Origin: Actinomycetaceae bacterium
GTDB taxonomy: Bacteria > Actinomycetota > Actinomycetes > Actinomycetales > Actinomycetaceae
NCBI GenBank assembly: GCA_030527545.1
Contig: JAUNAP010000004.1
Coordinates: forward strand, 1 to 64,000
Reading direction: 5' to 3'
Length of the DNA: 64,000 bases
Shown here one piece after another: positions 10,456-19,910 of the stretch. Position 1 is the stretch's first letter, and each line of letters starts with the position of its first letter. A model generated the notes under the pieces. That model did not search any database. It saw nothing but the letters and a program-made list of their open reading frames with translations, and had not been told where the DNA came from. The translations under genes were made by a program, and so were the position numbers.

Positions 10456-11349
10456 ATGACAGTTGAGACTCAGCTCCTCGCCGAACGCGCACCGCTCGGC
10501 AACGCCCGTCCGGGCCGCGTGTCTGCACAAAGGCCGGTTCCCAGTGACATCGATCGTCCCGAATACCTTTTTCATCCCGGGCCCGAAGTCGTCACGGCGT
10601 CGGACGTAAAATCGGAGGAGACAATCGAGAAGATCCGCCGCGCCGGACGCATTGCTGCCGATGCTCTCGCTCTCGTGGGCAAGCACGTGGCCCCCGGCGT
10701 GACCACGGACGAGCTCGATGCGATCGCGCACGATTACATCGTCTCCCAGGGCGCCTATCCCTCGTGTCTGGGCTACATGGGATTTCCCAAATCGGTCTGC
10801 ACCTCGGTCAACGAGATCATTTGCCATGGGATACCCGATGATATTCCTCTCGCCGACGGCGACATCCTCAACGTCGACATCACGGCTTATCTCGACGGGG
10901 TCCACGGCGACACGTGTGCCATGTTTTTCGTCGGCGACGTTGATACGGAATCTCGGCTACTCGTTGAGCGCACGAAGGCCGCTCTCATGCGTGGCATCAA
11001 GGCCGTCAAACCGGGGCGCTCGATCAATGTCATCGGCCGGGTCATCGAATCCTACGCCAAACGATTCTCCTATGGCGTCGTACGCGACTTCACGGGACAC
11101 GGGGTCGGTGAAGCCTTCCACTCAGGCCTCATCATTCCCCACTACGATGCCGCCGACGCGACAACGATCATGGAAGAGGGCATGGTCTTTACTATCGAAC
11201 CGATGCTCACGCTGGGAGACATCGCCTGGGATCAGTGGGACAACGGGTGGACGATCGCCACGCGAGATCGCTCCCGGTCGGCACAGTTCGAGCACACCAT
11301 TGCGGTAACTGCCAGTGGTGCGGACATTCTTACGCTACCCTCGAAGTGA
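10456..11349 (+). CDS. map: Methionine aminopeptidase, type I
   Basis: Removes initiator methionine from nascent proteins. The 297-residue protein has the five metal ligands of the pita-bread fold: D141 (NVDITAY), D152 (HGDTCAM), H215 ([10 protein letters not shown]), E248 (FTIEPM) and E279 (QFEHTI). His124 (ICHGIP) is the conserved substrate His. The ~45-residue N-terminal extension is of the kind seen in actinobacterial MetAP1c and includes a proline-rich SH3-binding-like stretch. It is divergent from pheST. Confidence 0.95.
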   Translation: MTVETQLLAERAPLGNARPGRVSAQRPVPSDIDRPEYLFHPGPEVVTASDVKSEETIEKIRRAGRIAADALALVGKHVAPGVTTDELDAIAHDYIVSQGAYPSCLGYMGFPKSVCTSVNEIICHGIPDDIPLADGDILNVDITAYLDGVHGDTCAMFFVGDVDTESRLLVERTKAALMRGIKAVKPGRSINVIGRVIESYAKRFSYGVVRDFTGHGVGEAFHSGLIIPHYDAADATTIMEEGMVFTIEPMLTLGDIAWDQWDNGWTIATRDRSRSAQFEHTIAVTASGADILTLPSK

Positions 11350-11388
11350 GTCCACAAAGCCCCGCATATCCATCTTCAAGGAGTCTCG

Positions 11389-12141
11389 ATGCGTACAGCC
11401 CTGGGTATTGATGTAGGCGGTTCTGGCGTCAAAGGCGCCCTCGTTGATCTTGACAAAGGCGAGTTCATCACCGAACGTCACCGCATTGACACCCCCAAAC
11501 CCGCCACGCCCGAGGCGGTTGCGGACGTGATCGGGCAGATCGTGACCCATTTCGATTGTGACAACGACACCCCCATTGGTGTCTGTTTCCCCGCGCCCCT
11601 GCCAGGCGGGACCATCCCCTTCATGGCCAACCTCGACCAGTCGTGGGTCGGCGTCAACGTCGCCGACTACATTGGTCAACACATTGGACGGAAGGTTTTC
11701 GCGCTCAACGACGCGGATTCTGCCGGACTGGCAGAAATGCGCCACGGCGTCGGCAAGGAACGCAACCGCGGCGTTACGATCTTCACGACGCTAGGGACCG
11801 GCATCGGATCAGCGATTTTCGTCGACGGAATCCTGGTTCCCAACTCCGAGCTAGGCCACCTCGAGATCGATGGCTACGACGCCGAGAAGCGTGCCGCCGC
11901 CTCTATCCGCAAGCTCGAAGACCTCTCGTGGAAGAAATACATCAAGCGGCTCCAGCGCTACTACAGCGAGGTAGCTAAGCTCTTCTCCCCTGACGTTATT
12001 GTTGTTGGTGGAGGAATCTCGCGTAAGCACGAAAAGTTCCTCCCCTACCTCGAGTTGCCCTGCGATATCGTTCCGGCACAGCTGCGCAATACGGCTGGGA
12101 TCGTCGGCGCCGCTACGTTCGCTGCCGAGGGCGGCCACTAG
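11389..12141 (+). CDS. ppgK: Polyphosphate glucokinase
   Basis: Phosphorylates glucose to glucose-6-phosphate using inorganic polyphosphate or ATP, an actinobacterial hallmark. The 250-residue ROK-family protein begins with the phosphate motif [15 protein letters not shown]. It has [21 protein letters not shown] and [12 protein letters not shown] in the expected places. The C-terminal [19 protein letters not shown] matches characterised PPGK enzymes. AAGGAG precedes the ATG. It follows map by 39 bases and ends at a strong hairpin. Confidence 0.93.
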   Translation: MRTALGIDVGGSGVKGALVDLDKGEFITERHRIDTPKPATPEAVADVIGQIVTHFDCDNDTPIGVCFPAPLPGGTIPFMANLDQSWVGVNVADYIGQHIGRKVFALNDADSAGLAEMRHGVGKERNRGVTIFTTLGTGIGSAIFVDGILVPNSELGHLEIDGYDAEKRAAASIRKLEDLSWKKYIKRLQRYYSEVAKLFSPDVIVVGGGISRKHEKFLPYLELPCDIVPAQLRNTAGIVGAATFAAEGGH

Positions 12142-12150
12142 CGCTCTCCC

Positions 12151-12181
12151 CCTGCCCCCGCCGGACCGCCGCGGGGGCAGG
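12151..12181. terminator. Bidirectional hairpin between ppgK and RNase P RNA
   Basis: An 11-bp inverted repeat (CCTGCCCCCGC / GCGGGGGCAGG) with a 9-base loop begins nine bases after the ppgK stop. It also touches the 3' end of the convergent RNase P RNA, so it could end both transcripts. No U-tract follows on either strand. Confidence 0.65.
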
Positions 12182-12532
12182 AACGAGCCGGCCTGTAAGC
12201 CGGGTTCTGTCGCCGCGAGCGGCTGGCGATCATCCATCTAGGAGCCCCATTGCTGAGGCCCTCGAGCAACCTACCCGCGTCCTCGGCGGACAACCTCAAC
12301 GGACGCTGCTTGGTCTTGCTCCCGGTGGGGTTTACCGTGCCGCTGCGATCACTCGCAGCGCGGTGGGCTCTTACCCCGCCTTTTCACCCTTACCCTTTCG
12401 GGCGGTTTGTTTTCTGTGGCACTGTCCCGCGGGTCACCCCGGGTGGCCGTTAGCCACCACCGTGTCCTGTGGAGCCCGGACTTTCCTCGGCGGGGTTTCC
12501 CCCGACGCGACCGCCCGGCCGACTCGTTCCGC
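12180..12532 (-). ncRNA. rnpB: RNase P RNA, bacterial class A
   Basis: Catalytic RNA that trims the 5' ends of tRNA precursors. On the minus strand the universally conserved GAGGAAAGTCCGGGCTCC appears (12471-12488 complement). Near the 3' end is the conserved ACAGAACCCGGCTTA segment (12192-12210 complement). The terminal P1 helix is visible: GGAACGAG at the 5' end (12523-12530) pairs with CTCGTTCC at the 3' end (12180-12187). The length, ~350 nt, is typical. End points are estimated from P1. The divergent yaaA start codon lies only ~25 bases from its 5' end. Confidence 0.95.
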
Positions 12533-12539
12533 GCCCACC

Positions 12540-12545
12540 TTACTA
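12540..12545 (-). promoter_or_regulatory. Possible -10 of the RNase P RNA promoter
   Basis: TAGTAA on the minus strand ends about eight bases before the predicted 5' end of the RNA. No good -35 is visible 17 bases further up. Any -35 would lie inside the beginning of yaaA. Confidence 0.3.
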
Positions 12546-12555
12546 TGCTGAGGGC

Positions 12556-13353
12556 ATGCGCGTCTTCCTACCCGAATCAGTCGGCCAGCTTCCTGGCGAC
12601 GGCAAGCCCATCGATTATTCCAGTCTCTATCTTCCCGAGCTCACCGAGCCCAGACGCGAACTCGCCCAACGCATCGAAGAAGCCGCTTTGAACCCGCAGG
12701 CCCTCGAGATCTTCCACGCCGGCCCGCGTAGCGTCAACGAGGTGGGCGCTATGAGCGAACTCAGGTCGCGCCCGTGTGGACAAGCCAGGAGGGTCTACAC
12801 CGGTGTTCTCTACGAGGCCGCCGGCTTCGACACCCTCATCGAAGACAGATGCCGCGAGATCGGCGATGCCCTCCTCATCATGACAGGCGCTTTTGGTCCT
12901 GTTCGTCTCACCGATGACGTCGCGGCGGCCCGTTGCGCCGCCACCTGCGACCTGCCCGGCGTGGGAGTCGTCGCCACGTGGTGGAAGAAGCACCTTGCCC
13001 CGCATATGGCCACGCCGCAGATTGTCCTCGACTGCTGTTCTGCCCCCTACCAGCGAATGTGGCGTCCGCCTGCCCGTGAAGCCGCCGCCTGCGGCCTGGA
13101 AGCCTACTCCCTCGGCGTCAAGGTAGTGACGAAGAACGGCCTCAAAACGGTGTCTCACTGGGCAAAGCACTACCGCGGGATCGTCGCCGGGGCACTGGCA
13201 CGCTCACCCAAGTGGCCAACGACACTCGACGAGCTCCTCTCCCACACCGCATTAGAGGAAGTTAACGATATGATCGATGCCGTCGTCGAGGGCGAGGGTC
13301 CCTACCGGACTCTCACCCTCATCATCTCCTCTTCCTCACGTCACGGAGACTAG
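12556..13353 (+). CDS. YaaA/DUF328 family peroxide-stress-type protein
   Basis: A 265-residue protein of the YaaA family, whose E. coli member limits intracellular iron damage during H2O2 stress. Family features are the start MRVFLPES, the TGVLYEAAGFDTL segment, GAFGPVRLTDD and ALEAYSLGVKVVTKNGLKTVSHWAKHYRG. I chose the ATG at 12556; the frame is open upstream to 12469 but that part would be antisense to RNase P RNA. It has only a weak ribosome binding site. The next gene starts three bases after its stop. Its role in this organism is inferred. Confidence 0.8.
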   Translation: MRVFLPESVGQLPGDGKPIDYSSLYLPELTEPRRELAQRIEEAALNPQALEIFHAGPRSVNEVGAMSELRSRPCGQARRVYTGVLYEAAGFDTLIEDRCREIGDALLIMTGAFGPVRLTDDVAAARCAATCDLPGVGVVATWWKKHLAPHMATPQIVLDCCSAPYQRMWRPPAREAAACGLEAYSLGVKVVTKNGLKTVSHWAKHYRGIVAGALARSPKWPTTLDELLSHTALEEVNDMIDAVVEGEGPYRTLTLIISSSSRHGD

Positions 13354-13356
13354 ATC

Positions 13357-14469
13357 GTGCCTCTGTTTGCCTCCCACGATGAGCGCGCGCCCCAACGGTT
13401 TCGCCAATCTTATGCGCTTCGCCTCGGTGTTGCGCAGGCATTAGCCGCTGTTGCGGCGGGATGGATCCTCGGTGCCGCATCTGGACTCATCGGCCTCGTT
13501 GACGGTGCCCACCCGTTCGTCTCCCACGCGGGAGCCTACCGGCTCGTCGTCCACGCCATGTCGGCGTCCTTCGGCGGCGGTGACTTCGGCGCCGGGCACA
13601 TGCGTGTCGGGGTGTTCTTGTGGGGGGCCCTCGCGGCCACGGTGGCCGCCTATCTGAGCGCCCGCGCCGCCCTTAAGCGCCGCCGCTTGCCCATGCTCAA
13701 GGACCTCGTGGTTTCGCAAGCTTCGGCAGCCCTAACAGCGGGATTCCTGGGTGCACTCGGGGCCGTCATTCCCTCGCTGGACGGTATCGGCCCATCCGGC
13801 TCTCGCACCTTCTTTATTGCCGCCACACTCACGTGCGTGGGTGGGGTGCTGGCATTCTTGCGCAGCTGCGACGACTACAACACGTTCTTTTGGCGCCGTG
13901 TCCGCCGCTGGTGGGCTTGGCTCGCTCCCCATCTCGGTGCGTGTGGGCGCTTCTTGCTTATCACCTCGGCCGGCTCCCTGGCCACTTTTCTCCTCACGCT
14001 CGCCCTCAACGGCACCCGATGGACACCGCTCGAGGGCGTCTCTCTCGCCCTCGCCGGCCCCAATGCGGCCGGTGCGGCCGCCCTGGCCGCTACTGGTGGA
14101 AGTCTCACCCTTGCCGGCCCGGACCTCACGCCCGTCGCCGTCTTCTCCTTCTCACCGTATCTGGACGGCCCGCTCGTCCAAGCAAGCGCCACCGGCGTCG
14201 TTGCCGCCATTGCGTTCGCGGTGGCAACTGCCCGCCTGCGTGGTAGGCATACTCACCTCGGCAGTGCCTGCCTCGCGACGGCGTTCGTGTGGCTCGTGTG
14301 CGCGGCAGTACTGGCCTCAGCGTGTGCGCTGGGCAACGATGGCGAATGGAGCATCCGCGCCGGTCACCTCGGCGTGTGGCTAACTGGCGTGGCGGGTGCC
14401 GCCGCGTGCGCGAGCGCTATCCTACTTGATCGGCGTGCTGCTAAGAGGGGTCAACCCGAACAAGGATGA
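13357..14469 (+). CDS. Multi-pass membrane protein of unknown function
   Basis: A 370-residue hydrophobic protein with roughly eight to ten predicted membrane segments. The clearest lie near residues 24-45, 85-105, 120-145, 150-168, 188-208, 262-285, 295-315 and 325-350. They are separated by short Arg-rich loops (RAALKRRRLP, WRRVRRWW). I do not recognise a transporter or enzyme signature. It starts with GTG three bases after yaaA, so the two are probably co-transcribed. Its last 29 bases overlap the end of the convergent gene at 14441. Confidence 0.6.
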   Translation: MPLFASHDERAPQRFRQSYALRLGVAQALAAVAAGWILGAASGLIGLVDGAHPFVSHAGAYRLVVHAMSASFGGGDFGAGHMRVGVFLWGALAATVAAYLSARAALKRRRLPMLKDLVVSQASAALTAGFLGALGAVIPSLDGIGPSGSRTFFIAATLTCVGGVLAFLRSCDDYNTFFWRRVRRWWAWLAPHLGACGRFLLITSAGSLATFLLTLALNGTRWTPLEGVSLALAGPNAAGAAALAATGGSLTLAGPDLTPVAVFSFSPYLDGPLVQASATGVVAAIAFAVATARLRGRHTHLGSACLATAFVWLVCAAVLASACALGNDGEWSIRAGHLGVWLTGVAGAAACASAILLDRRAAKRGQPEQG

Positions 14470-15175
14470 CGTCATAGTCGTCGGAGATGACGACGTCGTC
14501 AGGAGCCGCTGCGCGTAAAGCATCTGCCTCGAGGGGACTCAGCTCCATGGGCATGCCTTCGACTCTCCTACCGATAACAGCAACGGCCCCGATACCGCCG
14601 GTACGAGAACGCGCATCGTCGTAGGCATCGAGGAGGTCAGCCGGGACATTTTCGGCCAGCGCCTGCCGCTCCTGCTGAAGAACCCCGACACGCGCTGCAA
14701 TATCGCGTTCGCGATCGGCCTGTTTCGTGTCGGCACTCGCGAGCTCTGCATCGATCTCATCGCGGCGCATCTGCGTTTGTATCACGGCCTCGCGCGCGGC
14801 TTCCTCGACCTCCATGAGTTCGAGCTGGCGTTCCTCGAGAGTAGCGATTCGGCGGCGGATATGAACGAGCTCGTCCTCCAAGCCGATAAGTTCCTTTGCG
14901 GACCCCTCGCCCGCGTCGAGACGCCCCTGCTGGATTGTCTGCCGCTGGCGCACCTGAGCGAGATCGGATTCCACGCGTTCGATCTCGAGTTTCGTGTCCT
15001 CTGCCTCGGTCATCTTCTCAAGACGCTGCCTGTGAAGTCGACGGCGCTCCTCGTCGAGGTCTCGTCGACGCCGGCTGGCCTCAGCGTCGACGCCACCGTG
15101 TTTGACCTTCGCAATTTCGCGGTCGAGCTTTTGAATGTCGAGGAGGAGACGTTGAGCAGCCAACGATGCTTTCAT
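14441..15175 (-). CDS. C4-type zinc-ribbon family (DUF164-like) coiled-coil protein lacking all four cysteines
   Basis: A 244-residue protein with a long charged coiled-coil hairpin (residues ~10-180) followed by a C-terminal segment that aligns with the zinc ribbon of this family. The family pattern GRRCEGC...LSPVE...CEECGRILVR appears here as GRRVEGMPMELSPLE and VVISDDYDVILVR. The four zinc cysteines are therefore V205, M208, S231 and Y234. Fold-determining neighbours are kept. It probably cannot bind zinc. I chose the ATG at 15175 (MKASLAAQ), which overlaps the Nif3 gene stop by four bases. Function of the family is not established; nucleic-acid binding has been suggested. Confidence 0.8.
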   Translation of the reverse strand: MKASLAAQRLLLDIQKLDREIAKVKHGGVDAEASRRRRDLDEERRRLHRQRLEKMTEAEDTKLEIERVESDLAQVRQRQTIQQGRLDAGEGSAKELIGLEDELVHIRRRIATLEERQLELMEVEEAAREAVIQTQMRRDEIDAELASADTKQADRERDIAARVGVLQQERQALAENVPADLLDAYDDARSRTGGIGAVAVIGRRVEGMPMELSPLEADALRAAAPDDVVISDDYDVILVRVDPS

Positions 15176-16017
15176 GATTGTCCTTTGCTCGCCGGAATGA
15201 AGGTAGACCAGGGTTCGGTGCACGTTGTCGAATACGACACCTCGAGGTCCCAGCCGCGCTGGCGGCTAGCCTCGCCCAGTGTAGCGGCACACGCAGGCAC
15301 CCAGGGCCACTCGGTGGCGTAATGGCTAGCCGTGATGAGGGGGATCCCGCCCGCCTCCAAATGTTCCGAAGCGGGATGATGACGTAGATCCGCGGTGATG
15401 TAGGCATCTGCGCCGCTGCGCGAGGCATCTTCGAGAAGAGAATCGCCCGCACCCGGGCACACGGCAAGAACCTCGACGCGGCGTTCCGGATCCCCGCCGA
15501 TCCTGACCCCACTGGGGGTCGCGGGCACCGCGTCCGCGAGACGCTCGGCGAGCTCGCGCACCGTGGTCGGTTCTTGGAGGCGCCCGAGACGCCCTATCCC
15601 GATACGCGGATCCGACGAGGCCGGCTTCAGGGGGCGGCGTTCCTCGCTCATCCCGACGAGATCAGCGAGGACGTCGGCCACACCTCCAGCAACAGCATCG
15701 GCGTTCGTGTGCGCATTAAACAGCGCGCATCCCGAACGGATGAGTGTGTGAACGAGACGGCCCTTACCCGATGTCGCCGCGACGGTGGAAGTGCCCCGCA
15801 AAAAGAGAGGATGGTGGGTGATAACCAGATCCGCACCGGCCTCGAGGGCCTCAGCACCGATGCACTCGAGTGGATCGAGCGCAACGAGCACCCTGCGGAC
15901 GCTCTCGCGCGGGTCCCCGGCGATGAGACCGACCGAATCCCAATCTTCAGCCAGGTGGGGCGGATAAAGCTCGTCGAGAAGTTCGACGACGTCAGCGAGC
16001 GTGGGAAGATCCGTCAT
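15172..16017 (-). CDS. Nif3-like dinuclear metal-center protein
   Basis: An NIF3/YbgI-family protein of 281 residues. Family motifs are VVELLDELYPPHLAEDWDSVGL at the start, the metal-binding VITHHPLF and FNAHTNADAV, and the C-terminal AYITADLRHH and TASHYATEWP. Together they provide the His/Asp/Glu ligands of the two metals. Biochemical role is unresolved; a GTP cyclohydrolase-like fold is known for the family. The ATG at 16017 (MTDLP) follows a GTG two codons earlier at 16023. Its end overlaps the downstream zinc-ribbon-like gene by four bases, the usual actinobacterial pairing. Confidence 0.88.
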   Translation of the reverse strand: MTDLPTLADVVELLDELYPPHLAEDWDSVGLIAGDPRESVRRVLVALDPLECIGAEALEAGADLVITHHPLFLRGTSTVAATSGKGRLVHTLIRSGCALFNAHTNADAVAGGVADVLADLVGMSEERRPLKPASSDPRIGIGRLGRLQEPTTVRELAERLADAVPATPSGVRIGGDPERRVEVLAVCPGAGDSLLEDASRSGADAYITADLRHHPASEHLEAGGIPLITASHYATEWPWVPACAATLGEASRQRGWDLEVSYSTTCTEPWSTFIPASKGQS

Positions 16018-16054
16018 ACCCACAGACTACACGCGTCGTCGACGCCCATTGGTG

Positions 16055-16127
16055 TGGGCCCGGCCGGGATCGAACCGACGACAGCTGCGGTGTAAACGCA
16101 GTGCTCTACCAACTGAGCTACAGGCCC
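16055..16127 (-). tRNA. tRNA-Val (anticodon UAC)
   Basis: The minus-strand sequence folds as a complete 73-nt tRNA. The acceptor is GGGCCTG with CGGGCCC plus discriminator A, with one G-T pair. The D-arm contains AGCTCAGTTGGTAGAGC. The anticodon arm is CTGCG-TTTACAC-CGCAG, with anticodon TAC reading valine codons. The T-arm is GTCGG-TTCGATC-CCGGC. CCA is not encoded. Its first base directly follows the stop codon of the DUF3052 gene on the same strand. Confidence 0.97.
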
Positions 16128-16559
16128 TTAGCGTTTAGCTTTAGACACAATACGCGTTCCGGCCCACTCTACGCCAACTACCTTCGTCGAAGTGGGCTTG
16201 AGCCCAGAGGTGCGAGCTGCCTGTTCAATGATCCGAGACTCGACGTGATCTCCACGTGCCGCCTTGGGGGTAAGAACCCAGATCACGCCGCCGTCATCGA
16301 GATTTGCCATCGCGTCCATGAGGAGGTCCGATAGATCGTCGACGTCGCCGTCGTCACTACGCCACCACACGAGAGTGCCGTCTGCCACATTCGTGTAGTC
16401 CTCGTCTTCGAGCTCCTCGCCGGTGTCGTCCATAACGAGGTCACGAAGGTCCTCATCGACGTCACTGTCCCAACCGAACTCCTGGATGATCTGGCCGCGG
16501 GTGAACCCTAGGGGGTTGGCGCCGGGCTTGTCGCCTTGCCTTTCGATAGTCGAAGCCAC
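16128..16559 (-). CDS. DUF3052 family protein
   Basis: A 143-residue acidic protein typical of DUF3052, an actinobacterial family often found next to aceE, as here. Recognisable pieces are GFTRGQIIQEFGWDSDVDEDLRD, TLVWWRSDDGDVDDLSDLLMDAMANLDDGGVIWVLTPK and a C-terminal basic end. Function is unknown. It is divergent from aceE, and its stop codon is immediately followed by the tRNA-Val sequence, so one transcript probably carries both. Confidence 0.85.
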   Translation of the reverse strand: MASTIERQGDKPGANPLGFTRGQIIQEFGWDSDVDEDLRDLVMDDTGEELEDEDYTNVADGTLVWWRSDDGDVDDLSDLLMDAMANLDDGGVIWVLTPKAARGDHVESRIIEQAARTSGLKPTSTKVVGVEWAGTRIVSKAKR

Positions 16560-16747
16560 GGGCCCTACGCTACCCGAGATCGCGCGTGCGAGAAAGTGAC
16601 GCGCAAGCCACAGTGTGACTCGCCTCGTTGTAGTCGACAGTTCGCGGCAAGCATGACAAGATTTAATCGTTAAGGGTGACCTTCAGCCCATGTGTTGCGA
16701 GACAAATGACTGTATCGCGCGCAGTATTCAAAGGAGATGGACTTTCC

Positions 16748-19486
16748 GTGAGTGAAGACACGAACGATCGCAAGCTCGTCAACGGTCTCGTACAGACCGG
16801 CCCCGACGTCGATCCCGAAGAAACCCAAGAATGGCTTGACTCCCTCGGCCAGCTCATTGAAGAGCGTGGCGCCGATCGCGCGAGCCACGTCCTCGTGTCG
16901 ATGCTCAACTCGGCCGGACGCCAAAACGTCAAGGTTCCCACGAACCTCACGACGCCTTACACGAACACGATTTCCGCACAGCAAGAGCCTCACTTCCCCG
17001 GCGACGAAGCCATGGAGCGCCAGTATCGCCGCTGGATTCGCTGGAACGCCGCCGTCCAGGTGACGCGCGCCCAGCGCGAAGGCATCAAGGTTGGCGGGCA
17101 TATTTCGTCTTACGCCTCGGTGTCGACCCTGTACGAGGTCGGCTTCAACCACTTCTTTAAAGGCAAGTCGCACCCCTCCGGCGGCGACCACATCTTCTTC
17201 CAGGGCCACGCCTCCCCCGGAATCTACGCTCGCGCCTTCCTTGAAGGGCGTCTTAGCGAAGAGGACATGGACGGCTTCCGTCAGGAGGTCTCGACGAAGA
17301 ACGGCCTGCCCTCCTACCCGCACCCGCGCCGGATGCCGGAGTTTTGGGAATACCCGACGGTGTCCATGGGGCTCGGTCCCGCCGAAGCCATCTACCAGGC
17401 GTGGTTCGATAAGTACCTCGAGCTGCGCGGAATCAAGGACACCTCGGGCCAGCACACGTGGGCGTTCCTGGGCGACGGCGAGATGGACGAGCCCGAGTCT
17501 CGCGGCATGCTGCAACTCGCCGCGACGCAAAAGCTCGACAACCTGACTTTCGTCGTTAACTGTAACCTCCAGCGTCTTGACGGCCCGGTGCGCGGCAACG
17601 GGCAGATCATCCAGGAGCTCGAGGCCTTCTTCCGCGGCGCAGGCTGGAACGTCATCAAGGTCATTTGGGGTCGCGGTTGGGATCGCCTTCTCGCCCAGGA
17701 CCACGACCACGCTCTCGTCCAGCTCATGGGCGACACCCTCGACGGGGACTACCAGACGTTCAAGGCCAACGATGGCGCCTACGTTCGCGAACACTTCTTC
17801 GGTCGCGATCCGCGTACCGCCAAGATGGTCGAGGACTGGAGCGACGAGGAAATCTGGAACCTGCGCCGCGGCGGGCACGACTACCGCAAGGTCTACGCCG
17901 CCTACAAGGCCGCCACCGAACACAAGGGCCGCCCGACCGTCATCCTCGCCCACACGATCAAGGGCTACATGCTGGGCACCCATTTCGCCGGGCGCAACGC
18001 GACCCACCAGATGAAGAAGCTCACGCTCGAGGATCTCAAGGGGCTGCGTGACGCCCTCCAGATCCCGATCACGGACGAGCAACTCGAGGCCAACCCAAAG
18101 ATGCCTCCCTACTACCGTCCCGAGGCCGACAACCCGGCCATGCGCTACATGCTCGAAAAGCGCGAGAAGCTCGGTGGCTTCCTGCCGTCGCGACCGAAGG
18201 AGCGCGACCGCGCCCTCACGCTTCCCGGCGACAAGACCTACCGTGCTCTCGCCAAGGGTTCGGGCAAACAAAAGGTAGCGACGACGATGGCTCTCGTTCG
18301 TCAGCTCAAGGATCTCCTGCGCGACAAGGAGATCGGCAAGCGCATCGTCCCGATCGTTCCGGACGAGGCCCGTACCTTCGGTATGGATGCCATGTTCCCG
18401 ACGAACAAGATCTTCAACACGCAGGGCATGAACTACGTGGCCGTCGACCACGACCTCATGCTGTCGTACAAGGAATCCGAGAAGGGTCAGCTACTCCACA
18501 CCGGCATCAACGAGGCCGGCTCTGCAGCAGCCCTTCAGGTCGCCGGCACGTCCTACATGACGCACGACGAGCCGATGATCCCCTTCTACTTCTTCTACTC
18601 GATGTTCGGGTTCCAACGCACCGGCGACCAGTTCTGGGCAGCCGGCGACCAGTTGGCTCGCGGCTTCGTTATCGGCGCGACCGCCGGACGCACGACCCTC
18701 ACGGGTGAAGGCCTCCAGCACGCCGATGGCCACTCCCCGATCATCGCGGCGACGAACGACGCGTTCGTCCAGTATGACCCGGCCTACGGCTACGAGATCC
18801 GCCACATTATCCGCGACGGTCTCCAGCGGATGTACGGCGAGCCCGATGGGCGCGACCGTGACGTCATGTACTACCTGACGGTCTACAACGAGCCGATCCA
18901 CCAGCCGGCCGAACCGGAAGACGTTGACGTCGAGGGCATCCTCAAGGGTATGCACTGCATCGCCAAGCCCGAGGGTGCGAAGGATCGTCCGCTCGCCCAG
19001 CTCATGGCGTCCGGTGTCGCGGTACCGTGGGCGCTCGAGGCCAAGCGCATGCTGTGGGAGGACTGGGGCATCGACTCGCAGGTGTGGTCGGTCACCTCGT
19101 GGCACGAGCTGCGTCGCGACGGCCTCAAGGCCGACCGGCTCAACCTCATCAAGTCGGAGGAGGGCTACCACCCGTCCTACGTCCAGCAGCGCTTCCAGGG
19201 GCTGGAGGGGCCGTTCATCGCGACCTCGGACTACGATCACCTCGTTCCCGACATGATTCGCCAGTGGATCCCGGGCTACTACCTCACGCTCGGCGCCGAT
19301 GGCTTCGGCTTCTCCGACACGCGCGCGGCCGCGAGGCGACACTTCCTCATCGACTCGCATTCGATGGTCGTCAAGACGCTGCAGGCGTTGGCCGACATGG
19401 GGCGCATCGACCGCTCCTACGTCGGTAAGGCGGTTGAGAAGTACGACCTTCTCAACCCCAACGCGGGAGAATCCGGTGAGAACTAG
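16748..19486 (+). CDS. aceE: Pyruvate dehydrogenase E1 component, homodimeric type
   Basis: Thiamine-diphosphate E1 of the pyruvate dehydrogenase complex, converting pyruvate to the acetyl group passed to E2. About 912 residues, full length. The region [29 protein letters not shown], the [10 protein letters not shown]...NCNLQRLDG ThDP/Mg site and the glycine-rich C-terminal half match AceE. I chose the GTG at 16748, with AAGGAG 11 bases upstream; a longer frame to 16676 has no family resemblance. E2 and E3 are not in the window. The neighbouring DUF3052 gene is the usual partner in actinobacteria. A strong terminator follows. Confidence 0.97.
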   Translation: MSEDTNDRKLVNGLVQTGPDVDPEETQEWLDSLGQLIEERGADRASHVLVSMLNSAGRQNVKVPTNLTTPYTNTISAQQEPHFPGDEAMERQYRRWIRWNAAVQVTRAQREGIKVGGHISSYASVSTLYEVGFNHFFKGKSHPSGGDHIFFQGHASPGIYARAFLEGRLSEEDMDGFRQEVSTKNGLPSYPHPRRMPEFWEYPTVSMGLGPAEAIYQAWFDKYLELRGIKDTSGQHTWAFLGDGEMDEPESRGMLQLAATQKLDNLTFVVNCNLQRLDGPVRGNGQIIQELEAFFRGAGWNVIKVIWGRGWDRLLAQDHDHALVQLMGDTLDGDYQTFKANDGAYVREHFFGRDPRTAKMVEDWSDEEIWNLRRGGHDYRKVYAAYKAATEHKGRPTVILAHTIKGYMLGTHFAGRNATHQMKKLTLEDLKGLRDALQIPITDEQLEANPKMPPYYRPEADNPAMRYMLEKREKLGGFLPSRPKERDRALTLPGDKTYRALAKGSGKQKVATTMALVRQLKDLLRDKEIGKRIVPIVPDEARTFGMDAMFPTNKIFNTQGMNYVAVDHDLMLSYKESEKGQLLHTGINEAGSAAALQVAGTSYMTHDEPMIPFYFFYSMFGFQRTGDQFWAAGDQLARGFVIGATAGRTTLTGEGLQHADGHSPIIAATNDAFVQYDPAYGYEIRHIIRDGLQRMYGEPDGRDRDVMYYLTVYNEPIHQPAEPEDVDVEGILKGMHCIAKPEGAKDRPLAQLMASGVAVPWALEAKRMLWEDWGIDSQVWSVTSWHELRRDGLKADRLNLIKSEEGYHPSYVQQRFQGLEGPFIATSDYDHLVPDMIRQWIPGYYLTLGADGFGFSDTRAAARRHFLIDSHSMVVKTLQALADMGRIDRSYVGKAVEKYDLLNPNAGESGEN

Positions 19487-19503
19487 TCGCACCGTTTAAC
19501 GGC

Positions 19504-19537
19504 ACGGGCCCGGCACCGCGAGGTGCCGGGCCCGTTT
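19504..19537 (+). terminator. Rho-independent terminator after aceE
   Basis: A perfect 14-bp stem (ACGGGCCCGGCACC / GGTGCCGGGCCCGT) with a GCGA loop is followed by TTTCAT. It begins 18 bases past the aceE stop. Confidence 0.85.
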
Positions 19538-19577
19538 CATGATTCTGTGTGCCGAACCGTTGCTTGTACCTTGCTTC

Positions 19578-19910
19578 TCAGGTTGACGCGGAGGCGGCGC
19601 GTGCGAGATCGGCGAGCGTGCCTGCCTCGTCGACCTTCGCGTCGGGAATACTCACGTGTGTTTCATGCTCGAGTGCCGTGACGACGGCGTAGCGTCGCAG
19701 CACGTCGAGATCGAGATCCTCGACGATCCGCATCTCTTCGGTGATCGTGTCGGGTGCGAGGCCGACCTCAGCGGCGACGATGTCGCGCAGGAGCGGCCAC
19801 GTGTCCTCACCGTCAGGCTGCGTCTGATCGCCAGGAGCATCCGTCGCCTCGACGAGACTATCGTCGCTGAGGGCAGCCAGCGCCGCGAGAGCTTGGGAGT
19901 CCAGAGCCAT
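19578..19910 (-). CDS. Acyl-carrier-protein-like protein without the attachment serine
   Basis: A 110-residue protein whose C-terminal ~75 residues follow the carrier-protein pattern: LLRDIVAAEVG, ITEEMRIVEDLDLDVL, VVTALEHETHVSIPDAKV and TLADLARAA. In a functional carrier the motif is DSL, with the Ser holding phosphopantetheine. Here it reads DVL, with Val at residue 70, so it should not be modified. An N-terminal acidic linker of ~35 residues is extra. Its start abuts the DUF3145 stop, so the two are co-expressed. No fatty-acid synthase genes lie nearby. It could be a scaffold or a decayed carrier. Confidence 0.65.
   Translation of the reverse strand: MALDSQALAALAALSDDSLVEATDAPGDQTQPDGEDTWPLLRDIVAAEVGLAPDTITEEMRIVEDLDLDVLRRYAVVTALEHETHVSIPDAKVDEAGTLADLARAASAST

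Noticed and set aside
12469-12555. Longer N-terminus for the YaaA-like gene
   Set aside because: That extension would be antisense to the conserved 5' core of RNase P RNA. The family start MRVFLPES is at 12556.
16670-18451. 593-codon minus-strand frame opposite aceE
   Set aside because: Antisense to the complete, motif-bearing AceE gene, with no family-like content.
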